Origin: Streptomyces dioscori
GTDB taxonomy: Bacteria > Actinomycetota > Actinomycetes > Streptomycetales > Streptomycetaceae
Direction of reading: 5' to 3'
Length of the DNA stretch: 64,000 nt
Assembly: GCF_003024195.1 (NCBI RefSeq)
Contig: NZ_KZ679039.1
Location: 1 to 64,000 of the forward strand
Of the stretch, positions 1 through 8,172 are shown in pieces; the stretch's first letter is position 1, and each line of letters opens with the position of its first letter. Under the pieces are notes generated by a model, which was not told where the DNA came from, did no database searches, and saw only the letters and a list, made by a program, of their open reading frames with translations. The translations under genes and the position numbers were made by a program.

Positions 1-55
1 GGAAGCCCTGTAAGGGGTGGAGCTGACCGGTACTAATAGGCCGAGGGCTTGTCCT
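1..55 (+). rRNA. 23S ribosomal RNA, 3' end only
   Basis: The first 55 bases end in the conserved actinobacterial 23S tail (ctgaccggtactaataggcc followed by gagggcttgtcc). The rest of the gene lies off the left edge. The exact 3' end is set by similarity from memory and could move by a few bases. A spacer of about 110 bases separates it from the 5S gene, as in Streptomyces rrn operons. Confidence 0.9.
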
Positions 56-165
56 CAGTTGCTCGCGTCCACTGTGTTGGTTCTGAAACCACGAACAACC
101 CCGCACCCCTTGTGTTTGGCCACAGGGGGGTGTGGTGCGGTTGATTTGAATCAGAGTTTCAAAGT

Positions 166-284
166 GTTTCGGTGGTCATAGCGTGAGGGAAACGCCCGGT
201 TACATTCCGAACCCGGAAGCTAAGCCTTACAGCGCCGATGGTACTGCAGGGGGGACCCTGTGGGAGAGTAGGACGCCGCCGAAC
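166..284 (+). rRNA. rrf: 5S ribosomal RNA
   Basis: This is a complete 5S gene of about 119 bases. It starts gtttcggtggtcatagcg, contains the conserved core cccggttacattccgaaccc and gaagctaagcc, and ends at cgccgccgaac, which pairs with the 5' end to close helix I (gtttcggtgg against the gccgccgaac tail). It is the last gene of the rRNA operon and is followed 15 bases later by a strong terminator. End points are good to about two bases. Confidence 0.95.
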
Positions 285-295
285 TAATATTACGG

Positions 296-329
296 AAAAG
301 CCCCCGCACTTCGGTGCGGGGGCTTTTTT
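296..329 (+). terminator. Intrinsic terminator of the rRNA operon
   Basis: A perfect 10-bp GC-rich stem (gcccccgcac, 300-309, with gtgcgggggc, 314-323) closes on a TTCG tetraloop. It is preceded by four A and followed by six T (324-329). This is one of the few canonical stem-plus-T-run terminators in the window. Confidence 0.95.
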
Positions 330-376
330 GCGTTCCGGCCCATACAGGCGCAGGCGGTTTCGTTACGGTGCTTCTT

Positions 377-931
377 ATGAATACTGAGTACGTGATCCGG
401 TCCATAGGCAGTGACGAGTGGTCCTCGGTGAAGGAGCTCGCGCTGGCCGCTCTCCAGGACCCGGTGGCGCATCTGGCTTTTCTGGATACGTACGAGGTCG
501 CGGTGGAGCGGCCCGACAGCTTCTGGCAGGAACGGGCCGCCGGAGCCGCAGAAGGGGTGCGTGAACGACAACAGGTCATCGCCGAGGAGCCCGGTGGACG
601 CTGGGTCGGGTGCGTGGTCGTGCTGGTCGAGGAGGCCGGGGCCGTCGGGGCGCTGGGGGCCGTGAGCCCCGTACGGCAGGGGCATCTGGTGGGGGTGTAC
701 GTGCGGCCCGAGGCACGGGGGAGCGGGCTCACCGAGCGGCTGTTCGCCCATGCGCTGCGGTGGGCCTGGGAGGACGCCGGCCTGGAGCGGGCGCGGTTGT
801 TCGTGCACGAGGGGAACGTGCGGGCTCAGGGCTTCTACCGGAAGTTCGGGTTCGTGCCCACGGGGGAGAGCGTGCCCGTACCCGGGGATTCGGGCGCGCG
901 GGAGCTGGAGTTCGTGTTCGAGCGGTCCTAG
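377..931 (+). CDS. GNAT-family N-acetyltransferase
   Basis: Predicted cytosolic acyl-CoA-dependent acetyltransferase of 184 residues. The GNAT core is visible in the C-terminal half: a beta strand ending in LVGVYVRPEARGSGL, which is the motif A acetyl-CoA pyrophosphate loop (R/Q-x-x-G-x-G type), and a final strand with VHEGNVRAQGFYRKFGF, the N-x-x-A-x-x-F-Y-x-x-G-F motif B. The acceptor substrate cannot be read from sequence. The ATG at 377 (MNTEYVIRS) is chosen because longer starts run into the rRNA terminator. No good ribosome-binding site is seen, so a GTG at 368 or a leaderless transcript is possible. It converges on the T4SS-like operon with only 10 bases between stops. Confidence 0.85.
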   Translation: MNTEYVIRSIGSDEWSSVKELALAALQDPVAHLAFLDTYEVAVERPDSFWQERAAGAAEGVRERQQVIAEEPGGRWVGCVVVLVEEAGAVGALGAVSPVRQGHLVGVYVRPEARGSGLTERLFAHALRWAWEDAGLERARLFVHEGNVRAQGFYRKFGFVPTGESVPVPGDSGARELEFVFERS

Positions 932-941
932 CGGCCGTGGG

Positions 942-2468
942 TCAGACTGGGAGGTGCTGGTGGGGCCAGCGGGAGCGGGCCTGCTCCTGGGAGCGGAGCA
1001 GGGCCAGGGTGGGGAGACCTCGGTCCGGGCCCGTGCCGTCGGCCGCGGCGAGCAGGTCCGGGAGCTGGGGGAGCGGGGCCACCGCGGCCACGTCGTCCAG
1101 GACGAGGGTAAGTGGTGGGTCGAGGCGACCGGAGGATGACCGTTCGGCCATGCGCCGGCCGCGCTCGACCACGCTTGAGGCGAGGGCCGTCAGGAGCGGC
1201 ATGGCGCCGGGGTTCGACCTCGGGTCCTCGATGGGTTTACCGACCACATAAAGCGTGCCCCCTTCGTTGACGAAGGAATCCAAGGTGAGTGTGTCGGTTC
1301 GGTTTGGAGTGCAGGCTTCCCGGACGTTGACGGTGAACAGGGCGGAGAGCGTGCGGGCGGTCAACTCCTGGGCGATGTCACGCCGTTCCGGGTGCGAGGT
1401 GAGGGCGGCTTCGAGTTCGCCGGCGGAGCCCGCGGCCGACTTGGGGTTCGTACGGAGGATGCGTACGGCTTCCTGGACCTGGGCGCCCTGGGCCCAGCGA
1501 TGGACGTGGCGGATGGTGCGGCCGTCCACCGCCGCGGCGTGCAGGTAGCTGCGGAGGAGCGTTTCCGCGGTGTCGGCGACCGCCTGGTCGATCTTGGCGG
1601 TGGGGCGGACCGGGGCGAGGAGCGCCGCCGCTCTGGCCTTCGCGGTGTCCTTGGTCTCGCAGCCCGCGGAGGGGGACCAGTGGAGGCGGGCCGGCGTGTC
1701 ACAGAGGTGGGAGGGGTCGTAGAGGAGGACGGGGCCCAGTTTCGCGCGGGCGTCCTTCGTGCTCGACCACAGGGCGGGGTCGGAGGTGATGACGAGGGCG
1801 GGGCCGTCCGCGTCCCGGATCGCCTGGACGGCGAGGGGGTGGCGGGTCTCCGGCGGGCCCAGCACAACGGGTCCCCTTGGGGCGGGACTTTCCCACCCAC
1901 CCGCCCGTTCGGCGGTTTCCGCAGGAAGCGAAGCAGGAACAGACTCCAGCGGCAGCTCCGCCGCCCGGACCGCCGTGTGCTCGACCGGCGGATGCGTCAC
2001 CTCCGGCCGTTCGGCCGCCCGGCTTCGGGGGATCTCGGGCTCGCCCTTGGTCAACAGGTCCGGTTCCGGCGCCGCGGCCAGAAGTGCCCTGCGTCTCGCC
2101 CTGCCTGCCCGCCACCTCGCCACCGTGCCGAGGACGAAGATCGTGAGGACCACCAGGATCATCAGCTGGCCGATGAACAGGCCCCAGAAGAGCCCGTATC
2201 CGGAGAGCTGGGCGGGTGGGGTGTCGGGCCACGCGGTCGGCAGGTCGTGGGGGGCCGCGACGAGTTGGCGTATGGCCAGGGGCGTACGGCGGAAGGTGAC
2301 CCCGGACGGCCAGGAGCCATGGGAGAAGAGGCCGGCGAGGCCGGTCGCCGTCCAGACCATGACGGTCATGCCGAGGACGAAGGCCAAGATGCCGAGCAGC
2401 AGGCCGTCGGGAACGCCTCCCTGGCCGCCGCCGTGCTGGCGATCGCGATCGCGGTCGTCCGGTCTCAT
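942..2468 (-). CDS. VirD4/TraG-like coupling-protein homologue with degenerate Walker A
   Basis: Membrane protein of 508 residues, last gene of the T4SS-like operon. Two N-terminal hydrophobic segments (about residues 22-48 and 92-118) precede a cytosolic domain with the layout of VirD4 coupling proteins: GPPETRHPLAVQAIRDADGP, then a strand LVITSDP where VirD4 has its VVTDPKG strand, then KLGPVLLYDP, and a Walker B-like LTLVLDDVAAV near residue 455. The usual P-loop G-x-x-x-x-G-K-[ST] is absent; GPPETRHPL occupies its place. It may therefore bind nucleotide poorly or act structurally. It follows the VirB4-like gene by 48 bases on the same strand. The family call rests on layout and context; the membrane topology is clear. 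Confidence 0.75.
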   Translation of the reverse strand: MRPDDRDRDRQHGGGQGGVPDGLLLGILAFVLGMTVMVWTATGLAGLFSHGSWPSGVTFRRTPLAIRQLVAAPHDLPTAWPDTPPAQLSGYGLFWGLFIGQLMILVVLTIFVLGTVARWRAGRARRRALLAAAPEPDLLTKGEPEIPRSRAAERPEVTHPPVEHTAVRAAELPLESVPASLPAETAERAGGWESPAPRGPVVLGPPETRHPLAVQAIRDADGPALVITSDPALWSSTKDARAKLGPVLLYDPSHLCDTPARLHWSPSAGCETKDTAKARAAALLAPVRPTAKIDQAVADTAETLLRSYLHAAAVDGRTIRHVHRWAQGAQVQEAVRILRTNPKSAAGSAGELEAALTSHPERRDIAQELTARTLSALFTVNVREACTPNRTDTLTLDSFVNEGGTLYVVGKPIEDPRSNPGAMPLLTALASSVVERGRRMAERSSSGRLDPPLTLVLDDVAAVAPLPQLPDLLAAADGTGPDRGLPTLALLRSQEQARSRWPHQHLPV

Positions 2469-2516
2469 CTCGGGTCGCTCCTATGCGCCACTGACGCCAC
2501 TTATGCCGCTGTGGAC

Positions 2517-3941
2517 CTACGCCACTGTGGACTCGGACGAGTCGTCGAGATCGCTCAGGTGGTGCTCCATGAACGCCGCGGCCCGCTCCTCGGCCTCCAG
2601 CTCGGCGGCGCGCAGGGCGTCGTCCGCGAGGTGGTCGGCCGACGACTCCGTCATCGCGCGGTCGGTGAAGACGAGGGGCCGCTCGGTCTCGGAGATCAGG
2701 TGTTTGACGACCTGGACGTTGCCGTTGACGTCCCACACGGCGATGCCCGGGGTGAGGGAGGGGATGATCTCGACCGCCCAGCGGGGCAGGCCGAGGACGC
2801 GGCCCGTCATTCTGGCCTCGTCGGCCTTCTGGGCGTAGATCGTCCGCGTCGAGGCCATCTTCAGGATCGCCGCGGCCTCCTTGGCGGCGGCTCCGTCCAC
2901 GACGTCGGACAGGTGGTGGACGACGGCCACGAAGGACAGACCGAGGCGGCGGCCGAACTTCAGCAGACGCTGGAAGAGCTGGGCCACGAACGGGCTGTTG
3001 ATGATGTGCCAGGCCTCCTCGACGAGGAAGATGCGCTTCTTCCGGTCGGGGCGGATCCAGGTGTGCTCCAGCCACACGCCGACGATCGCCATCAGGATGG
3101 GCATGGCGATGGAGTTGCGGTCGATGTGGGACAGGTCGAAGACGATGAGCGGGGCGTCCAGGTCGATGCCGACCGTCGTCGGGCCGTCGAACATGCCCCG
3201 CAGGTCACCGTCGACCAGACGGTCGATGACGAGCGCGACGTCGAGGCCCCAGGCGCGTACGTCGTCTATGGCGACGTTCATCGCCTCCGCCGACTCCGGT
3301 TCGGGGTGGCGCAGTTGCTCGACGATGTCCGTCAGAACGGGCTGGCGGTCGATGATCGTCTCGTTGACGTAGGCGTGCGCGACCTTCAGCGCGAAGCCGG
3401 AGCGCTCGTCCAGGCCGTGGCCCATCGCGACCTCGATGATCGTCCGGAGCAGCGCGAGCTGGCCGGTCGTCGTGATCGCAGGGTCGAGCGGGTTGAGGCG
3501 GATCCCCATGTCCAGGGCGGCGGTCGGGTCCAGGCGGATGGGGGTCAGACCCAGTTCCTGGGCGATGAGGTTCCACTCGCCCACCCCGTCCTCGCCCTGT
3601 GCGTCGAGGACGACGACCTGGCGGTCCTTGAACCGCAGCTGCCGCATGACGTACGTCTTCTCCAGCGCCGACTTGCCGTTGCCGGACTCGCCGAGGACCA
3701 GCCAGTGCGGCGCCGGGAGCTGCTGTCCGTACAGCTGGAAGGGGTCGTAGATGTAGCCCTTCCCGGAGTAGACCTCGCGGCCGATGATGACGCCGGAGTC
3801 GCCGAGGCCGGGGGCCGCGGTCGGCAGGTAGACGGCCTGGGCCTGGCCGGTGGAGGTGCGCACCGGCGGGCGGGTCGTCTCGACCTTGCCGAAGAGGAAG
3901 GACGTGAAGCCCTCCGTGAGGACGGACAGCGGGTCCCGCAT
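2517..3941 (-). CDS. VirB4/TraC-like secretion ATPase (C-terminal ATPase domain)
   Basis: Predicted cytosolic ATPase of 474 residues that would power a type IV secretion-like complex. Walker A is GESGNGKS at residues 84-91. Walker B is RIFLVEEAWHII in the C-terminal half, with the E-E-A-W signature typical of VirB4/TraC. An AAA-type core with VVVLDAQGED after the P-loop and HIDRNSIAMP further on fits the HerA/VirB4 superfamily. Full-length VirB4 proteins are usually 600-850 residues; here the N-terminal domain is missing and probably supplied by the SCO6880-like protein immediately upstream, 6 bases away. This is an intact, confident member of the operon. Confidence 0.88.
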   Translation of the reverse strand: MRDPLSVLTEGFTSFLFGKVETTRPPVRTSTGQAQAVYLPTAAPGLGDSGVIIGREVYSGKGYIYDPFQLYGQQLPAPHWLVLGESGNGKSALEKTYVMRQLRFKDRQVVVLDAQGEDGVGEWNLIAQELGLTPIRLDPTAALDMGIRLNPLDPAITTTGQLALLRTIIEVAMGHGLDERSGFALKVAHAYVNETIIDRQPVLTDIVEQLRHPEPESAEAMNVAIDDVRAWGLDVALVIDRLVDGDLRGMFDGPTTVGIDLDAPLIVFDLSHIDRNSIAMPILMAIVGVWLEHTWIRPDRKKRIFLVEEAWHIINSPFVAQLFQRLLKFGRRLGLSFVAVVHHLSDVVDGAAAKEAAAILKMASTRTIYAQKADEARMTGRVLGLPRWAVEIIPSLTPGIAVWDVNGNVQVVKHLISETERPLVFTDRAMTESSADHLADDALRAAELEAEERAAAFMEHHLSDLDDSSESTVA

Positions 3942-3947
3942 GAAGTC

Positions 3948-5507
3948 CTACCTCCGGATGCCGGTCGCGAACGGGAGTGTGTTGACGAAGGCGCGGTGGT
4001 GCTCGCGGTCGCACCATTCGAGCTTCAGGTACGACTTGCCGGCCGAGGCCCTTATCGTCCGCTTGTCGCGGGCGAGCGCCTCCGGGTTGCGGGACGAGAC
4101 GGTGATGTATCCGACGAGGTTGACGCCGGCGGCGCCGCTCGCGAGGTCCTGGCCGCGCTGGTCGACGCGGTTGTGCGAGGCGACGTCGCGGGGGTCGACG
4201 GTGCGGTTCATCTTGGCCTGGCGGCTGGCCTCGGCGTCGTCGTTGGTCTTCTCCGTCAGCATGCGCTCGATGGCGACCTCGGTGGGTTCGAGGTCCATCG
4301 TGACGGCGACCGTGCGGATGACGTCCGGGGTGTGCACGAGCAGCGGGGCGAGGAAGTTGACGCCCACCGGGGTCATCGGCCACTCCTTCACCCAGGCCGT
4401 GGAGTGGCACCAGGGGGCGCGGGTGGAGGACTCGCGGGTCTTGGCCTGGAGGTAGGTCGGCTCCATGGCGTCCAGCTCGGCCGGCCAGGCGTTGCGCTTG
4501 GTCATGGCCTGGATGTGGTCGATGGGGTGGTCCGGGTCGTACATCGAATGTACGAGGGAGGAGAGCCGCCCCTGTCCGAGTGGCTGGCGCACCCGGATGT
4601 CGGCCTCCTGGAGGCGGGAGCAGATGTCGGTGAGCTCGCGGGCCATGACGACGGCGAGTCCGGAGTCCTTGTCGAGCTTCTTGCCGCCCTTGGGGCGGGC
4701 GGCGCGGGCCATGGCCTGGGCCTCGGCGGCCAGTTCGCGTGAGTAGTGCATGCAGGCGACGAGGTAGGCGCGGTGCTGTTCGCTGCTGGTCGACACCATG
4801 GAACTGAGCTGCTCGTACGATTCCTGGAGCCAGCCGGGTGCGCGGTCGTCGCCGCGTACGGAGACGTCCTTGGCGTGGGCGTCCGGGTCGGCGGGGAGGG
4901 TGCGGGCGAGCATCTGGATGCGGGTGACGAAGCCGTCTCCGTTGGCGACGTGCTTGAGGAGGGTGCCGAAGCGGTCGACGAGGGCTTCCTGGTCCTCGCT
5001 GTCGCGCAGGCCGACGCCGGGGCCCTCGATCTCGATGGCGGCGGTGACGGTCTTGCGGTCGGCGTGCAGGAGGACGGCGATCTCGTCCGGGCCGAACGGC
5101 GCCGCGAGCCAGGAGATGCGGCCGATGCCCGGGGGCGGGCCGATCTCGACCTCGCGGCCGTCGACGTGGGTGCCCGACTCCATGACGTTGCTGCGGTAGG
5201 CGGTGCCGCGGCGCAGGCCGCGCTTGTAACTGCGGTTGATCTCGAACCACTTGTAGAAGGTCCGCCGCTTGTACGGGACGTAGACCGCGGCCAGTGCGAG
5301 CATCGGGAAGCCCATGAGCAGCACGATGCGCACGGAGAGCACGGGGACGATCAGGCCGCACATCATGCCGAGGAACGCGCCCGCGATGATGAGCCCGATC
5401 TCGCCGGACTCGCGGTTGCGGCCGACGATCGCGCTCGGCCGGGCGCGGCCGATCAGATATGTACGGCGGGGCGTGACCGGATGGGACACGTGGGAATCGG
5501 TCGTCAA
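3948..5507 (-). CDS. SCO6880-like membrane protein (PrgI / VirB4 N-terminal-like T4SS component)
   Basis: Protein of 519 residues with two adjacent membrane segments near the N terminus (about residues 37-80), a basic patch (YKRRTFYKWFEINRSYKRG) and a large soluble domain. This matches the PrgI-type membrane module followed by a VirB4 N-terminal-like domain found in actinobacterial SCO6880-family proteins of conjugative and T4SS-like clusters. The start overlaps the stop of the upstream VirB6-like gene by 4 bases (ATGA, 5504-5507), so translation is likely coupled. Together with the downstream ATPase it would make a two-gene equivalent of one VirB4 protein. The family assignment is from memory of the pattern, without a search. 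Confidence 0.75.
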   Translation of the reverse strand: MTTDSHVSHPVTPRRTYLIGRARPSAIVGRNRESGEIGLIIAGAFLGMMCGLIVPVLSVRIVLLMGFPMLALAAVYVPYKRRTFYKWFEINRSYKRGLRRGTAYRSNVMESGTHVDGREVEIGPPPGIGRISWLAAPFGPDEIAVLLHADRKTVTAAIEIEGPGVGLRDSEDQEALVDRFGTLLKHVANGDGFVTRIQMLARTLPADPDAHAKDVSVRGDDRAPGWLQESYEQLSSMVSTSSEQHRAYLVACMHYSRELAAEAQAMARAARPKGGKKLDKDSGLAVVMARELTDICSRLQEADIRVRQPLGQGRLSSLVHSMYDPDHPIDHIQAMTKRNAWPAELDAMEPTYLQAKTRESSTRAPWCHSTAWVKEWPMTPVGVNFLAPLLVHTPDVIRTVAVTMDLEPTEVAIERMLTEKTNDDAEASRQAKMNRTVDPRDVASHNRVDQRGQDLASGAAGVNLVGYITVSSRNPEALARDKRTIRASAGKSYLKLEWCDREHHRAFVNTLPFATGIRR

Positions 5508-6838
5508 CGCCCTTCACCTCCCGTGCGGTTGTTGCTGCTGTTGCCGTTGCTGTTGTTCCGGTTGTTCCCGGCGTGGGGAGTGTTGATCGGGCTGGAGCGG
5601 GGTGGGGGCGCGGAGGGGACGGATCCGCCGCCACCGCCCGAGGAGCCGCGTGAGCTGTGGGCCGCGACGCCGCCGGAGACGGGGTTCGAGGGGCGGGCGC
5701 CGCTGTTGCCGCCGCCGTTGTTGTCGGCCCGGGTGCTGTGGGTCTTGATGCCCTGGGCGACGAGGTGGGCGGGCGAGCTGATGGCGGCCGCGGCCTTGCC
5801 CTCGGCGCCCTGCATGATGCGGTTGTTGCGGCCGCCCGCGATCTCGTCGCCGAAGCCGGGGACGAAGCGGTAGATCATGGCGCTGGCGAAGATGGCGAGC
5901 AGGATGATCGCGAGGCCGGAGACGACGGCGGAGAAGGAGTCCGGGCCGTCCTCCGCGGAGAGGGCTCCCGCGAGGCCCAGCACGATCACGATGACCGGTT
6001 TGACGAGGATGACGGCGATCATGATGCCGGCCCAGCGGCGGACGTGGCCCCAGAGGTTCTTGTCGACGAGGCCGGCGTAGACGACCGTGCCGAGGAGCGC
6101 GCCCACGTAGAGGAGGGCGGCGCGGATCACCAGTTCGAGCCAGAGGACGCCGGCGGCGAGGATCGACACGAGGGAGACCACGATCAGCATGATCGGGCCG
6201 CCGCCGATGTCGGTGCCCTTGTTCAGGGCGCCGGAGAAGTTGCCGAAGAACGTGTCGGTCTGGTTGCCGGTCGTCTTGGCGAGGACCTCGGCGATGCCGT
6301 CGGTCGCGGAGACGACCGTGTAGAGGACGAGGGGGGTGAAGGCGGAGGCCAGCACCGTCAGCCAGAGGAATCCGATGGCTTCGCCGATGGCCGTGCTGAG
6401 GGGGACGCCCCGCACGGCGCGCTTGGCGACCGCGAGCAGCCACAGGAGGAGGGTGAGGATGGTCGACGCGGCGAAGACGACCGCGTACTGCTGGAGGAAC
6501 GTGGGGTTCGTGAAGTCGACCGTCGCCGTGTTCTGGACGGCGTCGCTGAGCTTGTCGATCGTCCAGGAGGCGGCTTTCGCGCAGCCCTTGGCGAGGGAGG
6601 CGAGGGGGTCGAGGGCTGTGGTGGGGTCGTCGAGGGAGGGGCCGTTGCGGTTGTTGCTGCCCTGTTCACAGTATTCGCGGGCCTGACCCGAAATCTGTGA
6701 GCAGTAGTTCTCCGAGGGCGTCGGAGTCGGCGTCGGTGTGGGAGCTGCTTGAGCCTGTGAAGCCAGCAGTACGACCGTGGTCTGCACAGCTGCTACGGCG
6801 CCGGTGAACTTGAGTACGCGCTGCGGGCTACCGGGCAT
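5504..6838 (-). CDS. VirB6/TrbL-like polytopic membrane protein
   Basis: Protein of 444 residues with an N-terminal signal-like segment (about 1-31, ending SQAQA), a short Thr-Pro repeat, two cysteines before the membrane domain (NYC...EYC), then about six strongly hydrophobic segments between residues 98 and 325. The tail of about 110 residues is Gly/Ser/Asn/Pro-rich and low in complexity. This is the architecture of Gram-positive VirB6/TrbL-type channel components. It overlaps the upstream TcpC-like gene by 11 bases and the downstream SCO6880-like gene by 4. The Asn/Gly tail is probably cytosolic or surface-exposed and is likely to vary between strains. Confidence 0.8.
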   Translation of the reverse strand: MPGSPQRVLKFTGAVAAVQTTVVLLASQAQAAPTPTPTPTPSENYCSQISGQAREYCEQGSNNRNGPSLDDPTTALDPLASLAKGCAKAASWTIDKLSDAVQNTATVDFTNPTFLQQYAVVFAASTILTLLLWLLAVAKRAVRGVPLSTAIGEAIGFLWLTVLASAFTPLVLYTVVSATDGIAEVLAKTTGNQTDTFFGNFSGALNKGTDIGGGPIMLIVVSLVSILAAGVLWLELVIRAALLYVGALLGTVVYAGLVDKNLWGHVRRWAGIMIAVILVKPVIVIVLGLAGALSAEDGPDSFSAVVSGLAIILLAIFASAMIYRFVPGFGDEIAGGRNNRIMQGAEGKAAAAISSPAHLVAQGIKTHSTRADNNGGGNSGARPSNPVSGGVAAHSSRGSSGGGGGSVPSAPPPRSSPINTPHAGNNRNNSNGNSSNNRTGGEGR

Positions 6839-7670
6839 ACGTGAACCCTCCGAACTCCTCGACCGCCTTGCCGATCTCGTCGGACCCGGAGACGGGGTCG
6901 TCTCCGTTGACGGGGGTCGGGCCGGTCTTCTGGCTGGTCTCCAGGACCTTCCAGTCGTCCTCGGCCCAGTTCAACTTCACGGTCACGGTGAACCAGCCAC
7001 TGGTCACGGGCTTGGTGGATGACTCCCCGGTGAGCCCGAAGAGGCTGTTGCACCAGACTTCGACGGTGGCCGTACCGGTGCTGCTGGAGGTGACTTTGGT
7101 GCCCACCGGCAGCGTGCGGTTGACGAAGGTGCTGCCGGAGGGCGCGTCGCCGTCCTTGGTGAGGCCGATCTTGGCCAGGAGCCCCGCCGAGTAGTCCGCG
7201 TCGAACCCGGACCGGAGTCGGTCCAGCGCGCCGGGGTCGGCGATCGTCCGTAGGATCTCGTGCCGCTGAGCGGTGATGAACATGCTGTCGGAACCGAGTG
7301 CCGTGGCGTAGTTGGCCGCTGCGCTCTGCGCGCCCTGGTCGTTCCGGGCGTACCCGGTCGGGATGCCGGCGGCCTTCGTCTTCACCGGCTGCTCCCCCGA
7401 GGCCGACGTCGGGGCGGAGCCCGCCTTTGCCCCGCCCCCGTCGTCGTCCGATCCGGAACTCCCGCCCCCGCGGTTCGCGAAGGCGATGGCTGCGATCAGG
7501 AGGACCACTACGCCCACCACCGTGACGAGGCTGCGCGACGACGAACGGCCGCCTCGTCGCGCTCCTCCGTAGACGTCACCGGCACTGTCGGGGAGCCGCG
7601 TGCGCGTCTGGCCGGTACCTCCGTACCCACCGTCCTCGCCGCGCGCTCCGTGCTCGTCACCGAGACTCAT
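6828..7670 (-). CDS. TcpC/VirB8-like conjugal transfer-type protein
   Basis: Protein of 280 residues: a hydrophilic N terminus of about 45 residues, one membrane anchor (about 46-66, SLVTVVGVVVLLIAAIAFAN), a Gly/Ser/Asp linker and a soluble domain of about 180 residues. A single-pass bitopic protein placed directly before the VirB6-like gene in a Gram-positive T4SS cluster is typical of the conjugative-transposon TcpC family, a VirB8 structural homologue. Its ATG overlaps the stop of a predicted 31-residue ORF by 4 bases, and its stop overlaps the next gene. The TcpC assignment rests on topology and context; no diagnostic motif was found. Confidence 0.65.
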   Translation of the reverse strand: MSLGDEHGARGEDGGYGGTGQTRTRLPDSAGDVYGGARRGGRSSSRSLVTVVGVVVLLIAAIAFANRGGGSSGSDDDGGGAKAGSAPTSASGEQPVKTKAAGIPTGYARNDQGAQSAAANYATALGSDSMFITAQRHEILRTIADPGALDRLRSGFDADYSAGLLAKIGLTKDGDAPSGSTFVNRTLPVGTKVTSSSTGTATVEVWCNSLFGLTGESSTKPVTSGWFTVTVKLNWAEDDWKVLETSQKTGPTPVNGDDPVSGSDEIGKAVEEFGGFTYAR

Positions 7671-7762
7671 GCCGCGTACGCCCCCTCGACCTCATGCTGA
7701 ACCGCGTCATACGACGGTAGCCCCGCTGGTTCCCGCGTGGGCGCGGTGTGGTGACTGGACAT
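7667..7762 (-). CDS. Possible 31-residue small protein, translationally coupled
   Basis: A short ORF (MSSHHTAPTREPAGLPSYDA then VQHEVEGAYAA) ends in TGA that overlaps the ATG of the TcpC-like gene as ATGA. A weak GAGG lies about 12 bases before its ATG. The arrangement matches the other tight junctions in this operon, which is the main argument for it. Against it are the very short length and the lack of a strong ribosome-binding site. No function can be assigned. Confidence 0.4.
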   Translation of the reverse strand: MSSHHTAPTREPAGLPSYDAVQHEVEGAYAA

Positions 7763-7863
7763 CAGGAGACGCAACCTCAGCCGGTGGGCACGACGGACGG
7801 GTGGGGTGGAGGAGGGACGCACAGGGGTCCGGCCGGGTGCGGGGGCACCGGGCCGGCCGCCGC

Positions 7864-8172
7864 CTAGACGGCCATGCCGTACACGATCGTGAAGAGCGTG
7901 CCCAGTGAACCGATGATGAAGACCCCGGTGAGACCCGCGATGATCAGACCCTTGCCCTGTTCCGCGCTGAAGGTGTCGCGGAGGGCGGTCGCGCCGATAC
8001 GTTGTTTCGCCGCTCCCCAGATCGCGATGCCGAGGCACAGGAGGATGGCGACAGCCATCACGACCTCGATCATCACGCGGGCTTCGTTGCCCAGGGTGCC
8101 GAACGGGCCCCAGTCCGGAGCGATTCCGCCGATGATCGTGTTGATGTCGCCCTTTTCGGCTGCGAAAAGCAT
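7864..8172 (-). CDS. Two-helix membrane protein, VirB2/TrbC-pilin-like candidate
   Basis: Small membrane protein of 102 residues with two hydrophobic helices (about residues 33-54 and 77-98) joined by a polar loop (AKQRIGATALRDTFSAEQGK). This size and topology are those of VirB2/TrbC-type pilins or channel subunits. It is the first gene of the T4SS-like operon. The ATG at 8172 (MLFAAEKGDIN) is chosen with an upstream AGGGG spaced 11 bases. The same frame stays open to 8403 and would add 77 residues with two extra cysteines, so a longer form is possible. Identity as a pilin is inferred from context only. Confidence 0.65.
   Translation of the reverse strand: MLFAAEKGDINTIIGGIAPDWGPFGTLGNEARVMIEVVMAVAILLCLGIAIWGAAKQRIGATALRDTFSAEQGKGLIIAGLTGVFIIGSLGTLFTIVYGMAV

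Noticed and set aside
1392..4742. Long plus-strand open frame of 1116 codons across the T4SS-like genes
   Set aside because: It is antisense to well-supported genes with P-loop and membrane patterns; the protein is Arg/Gly/Asp-rich shadow typical of GC-rich DNA.
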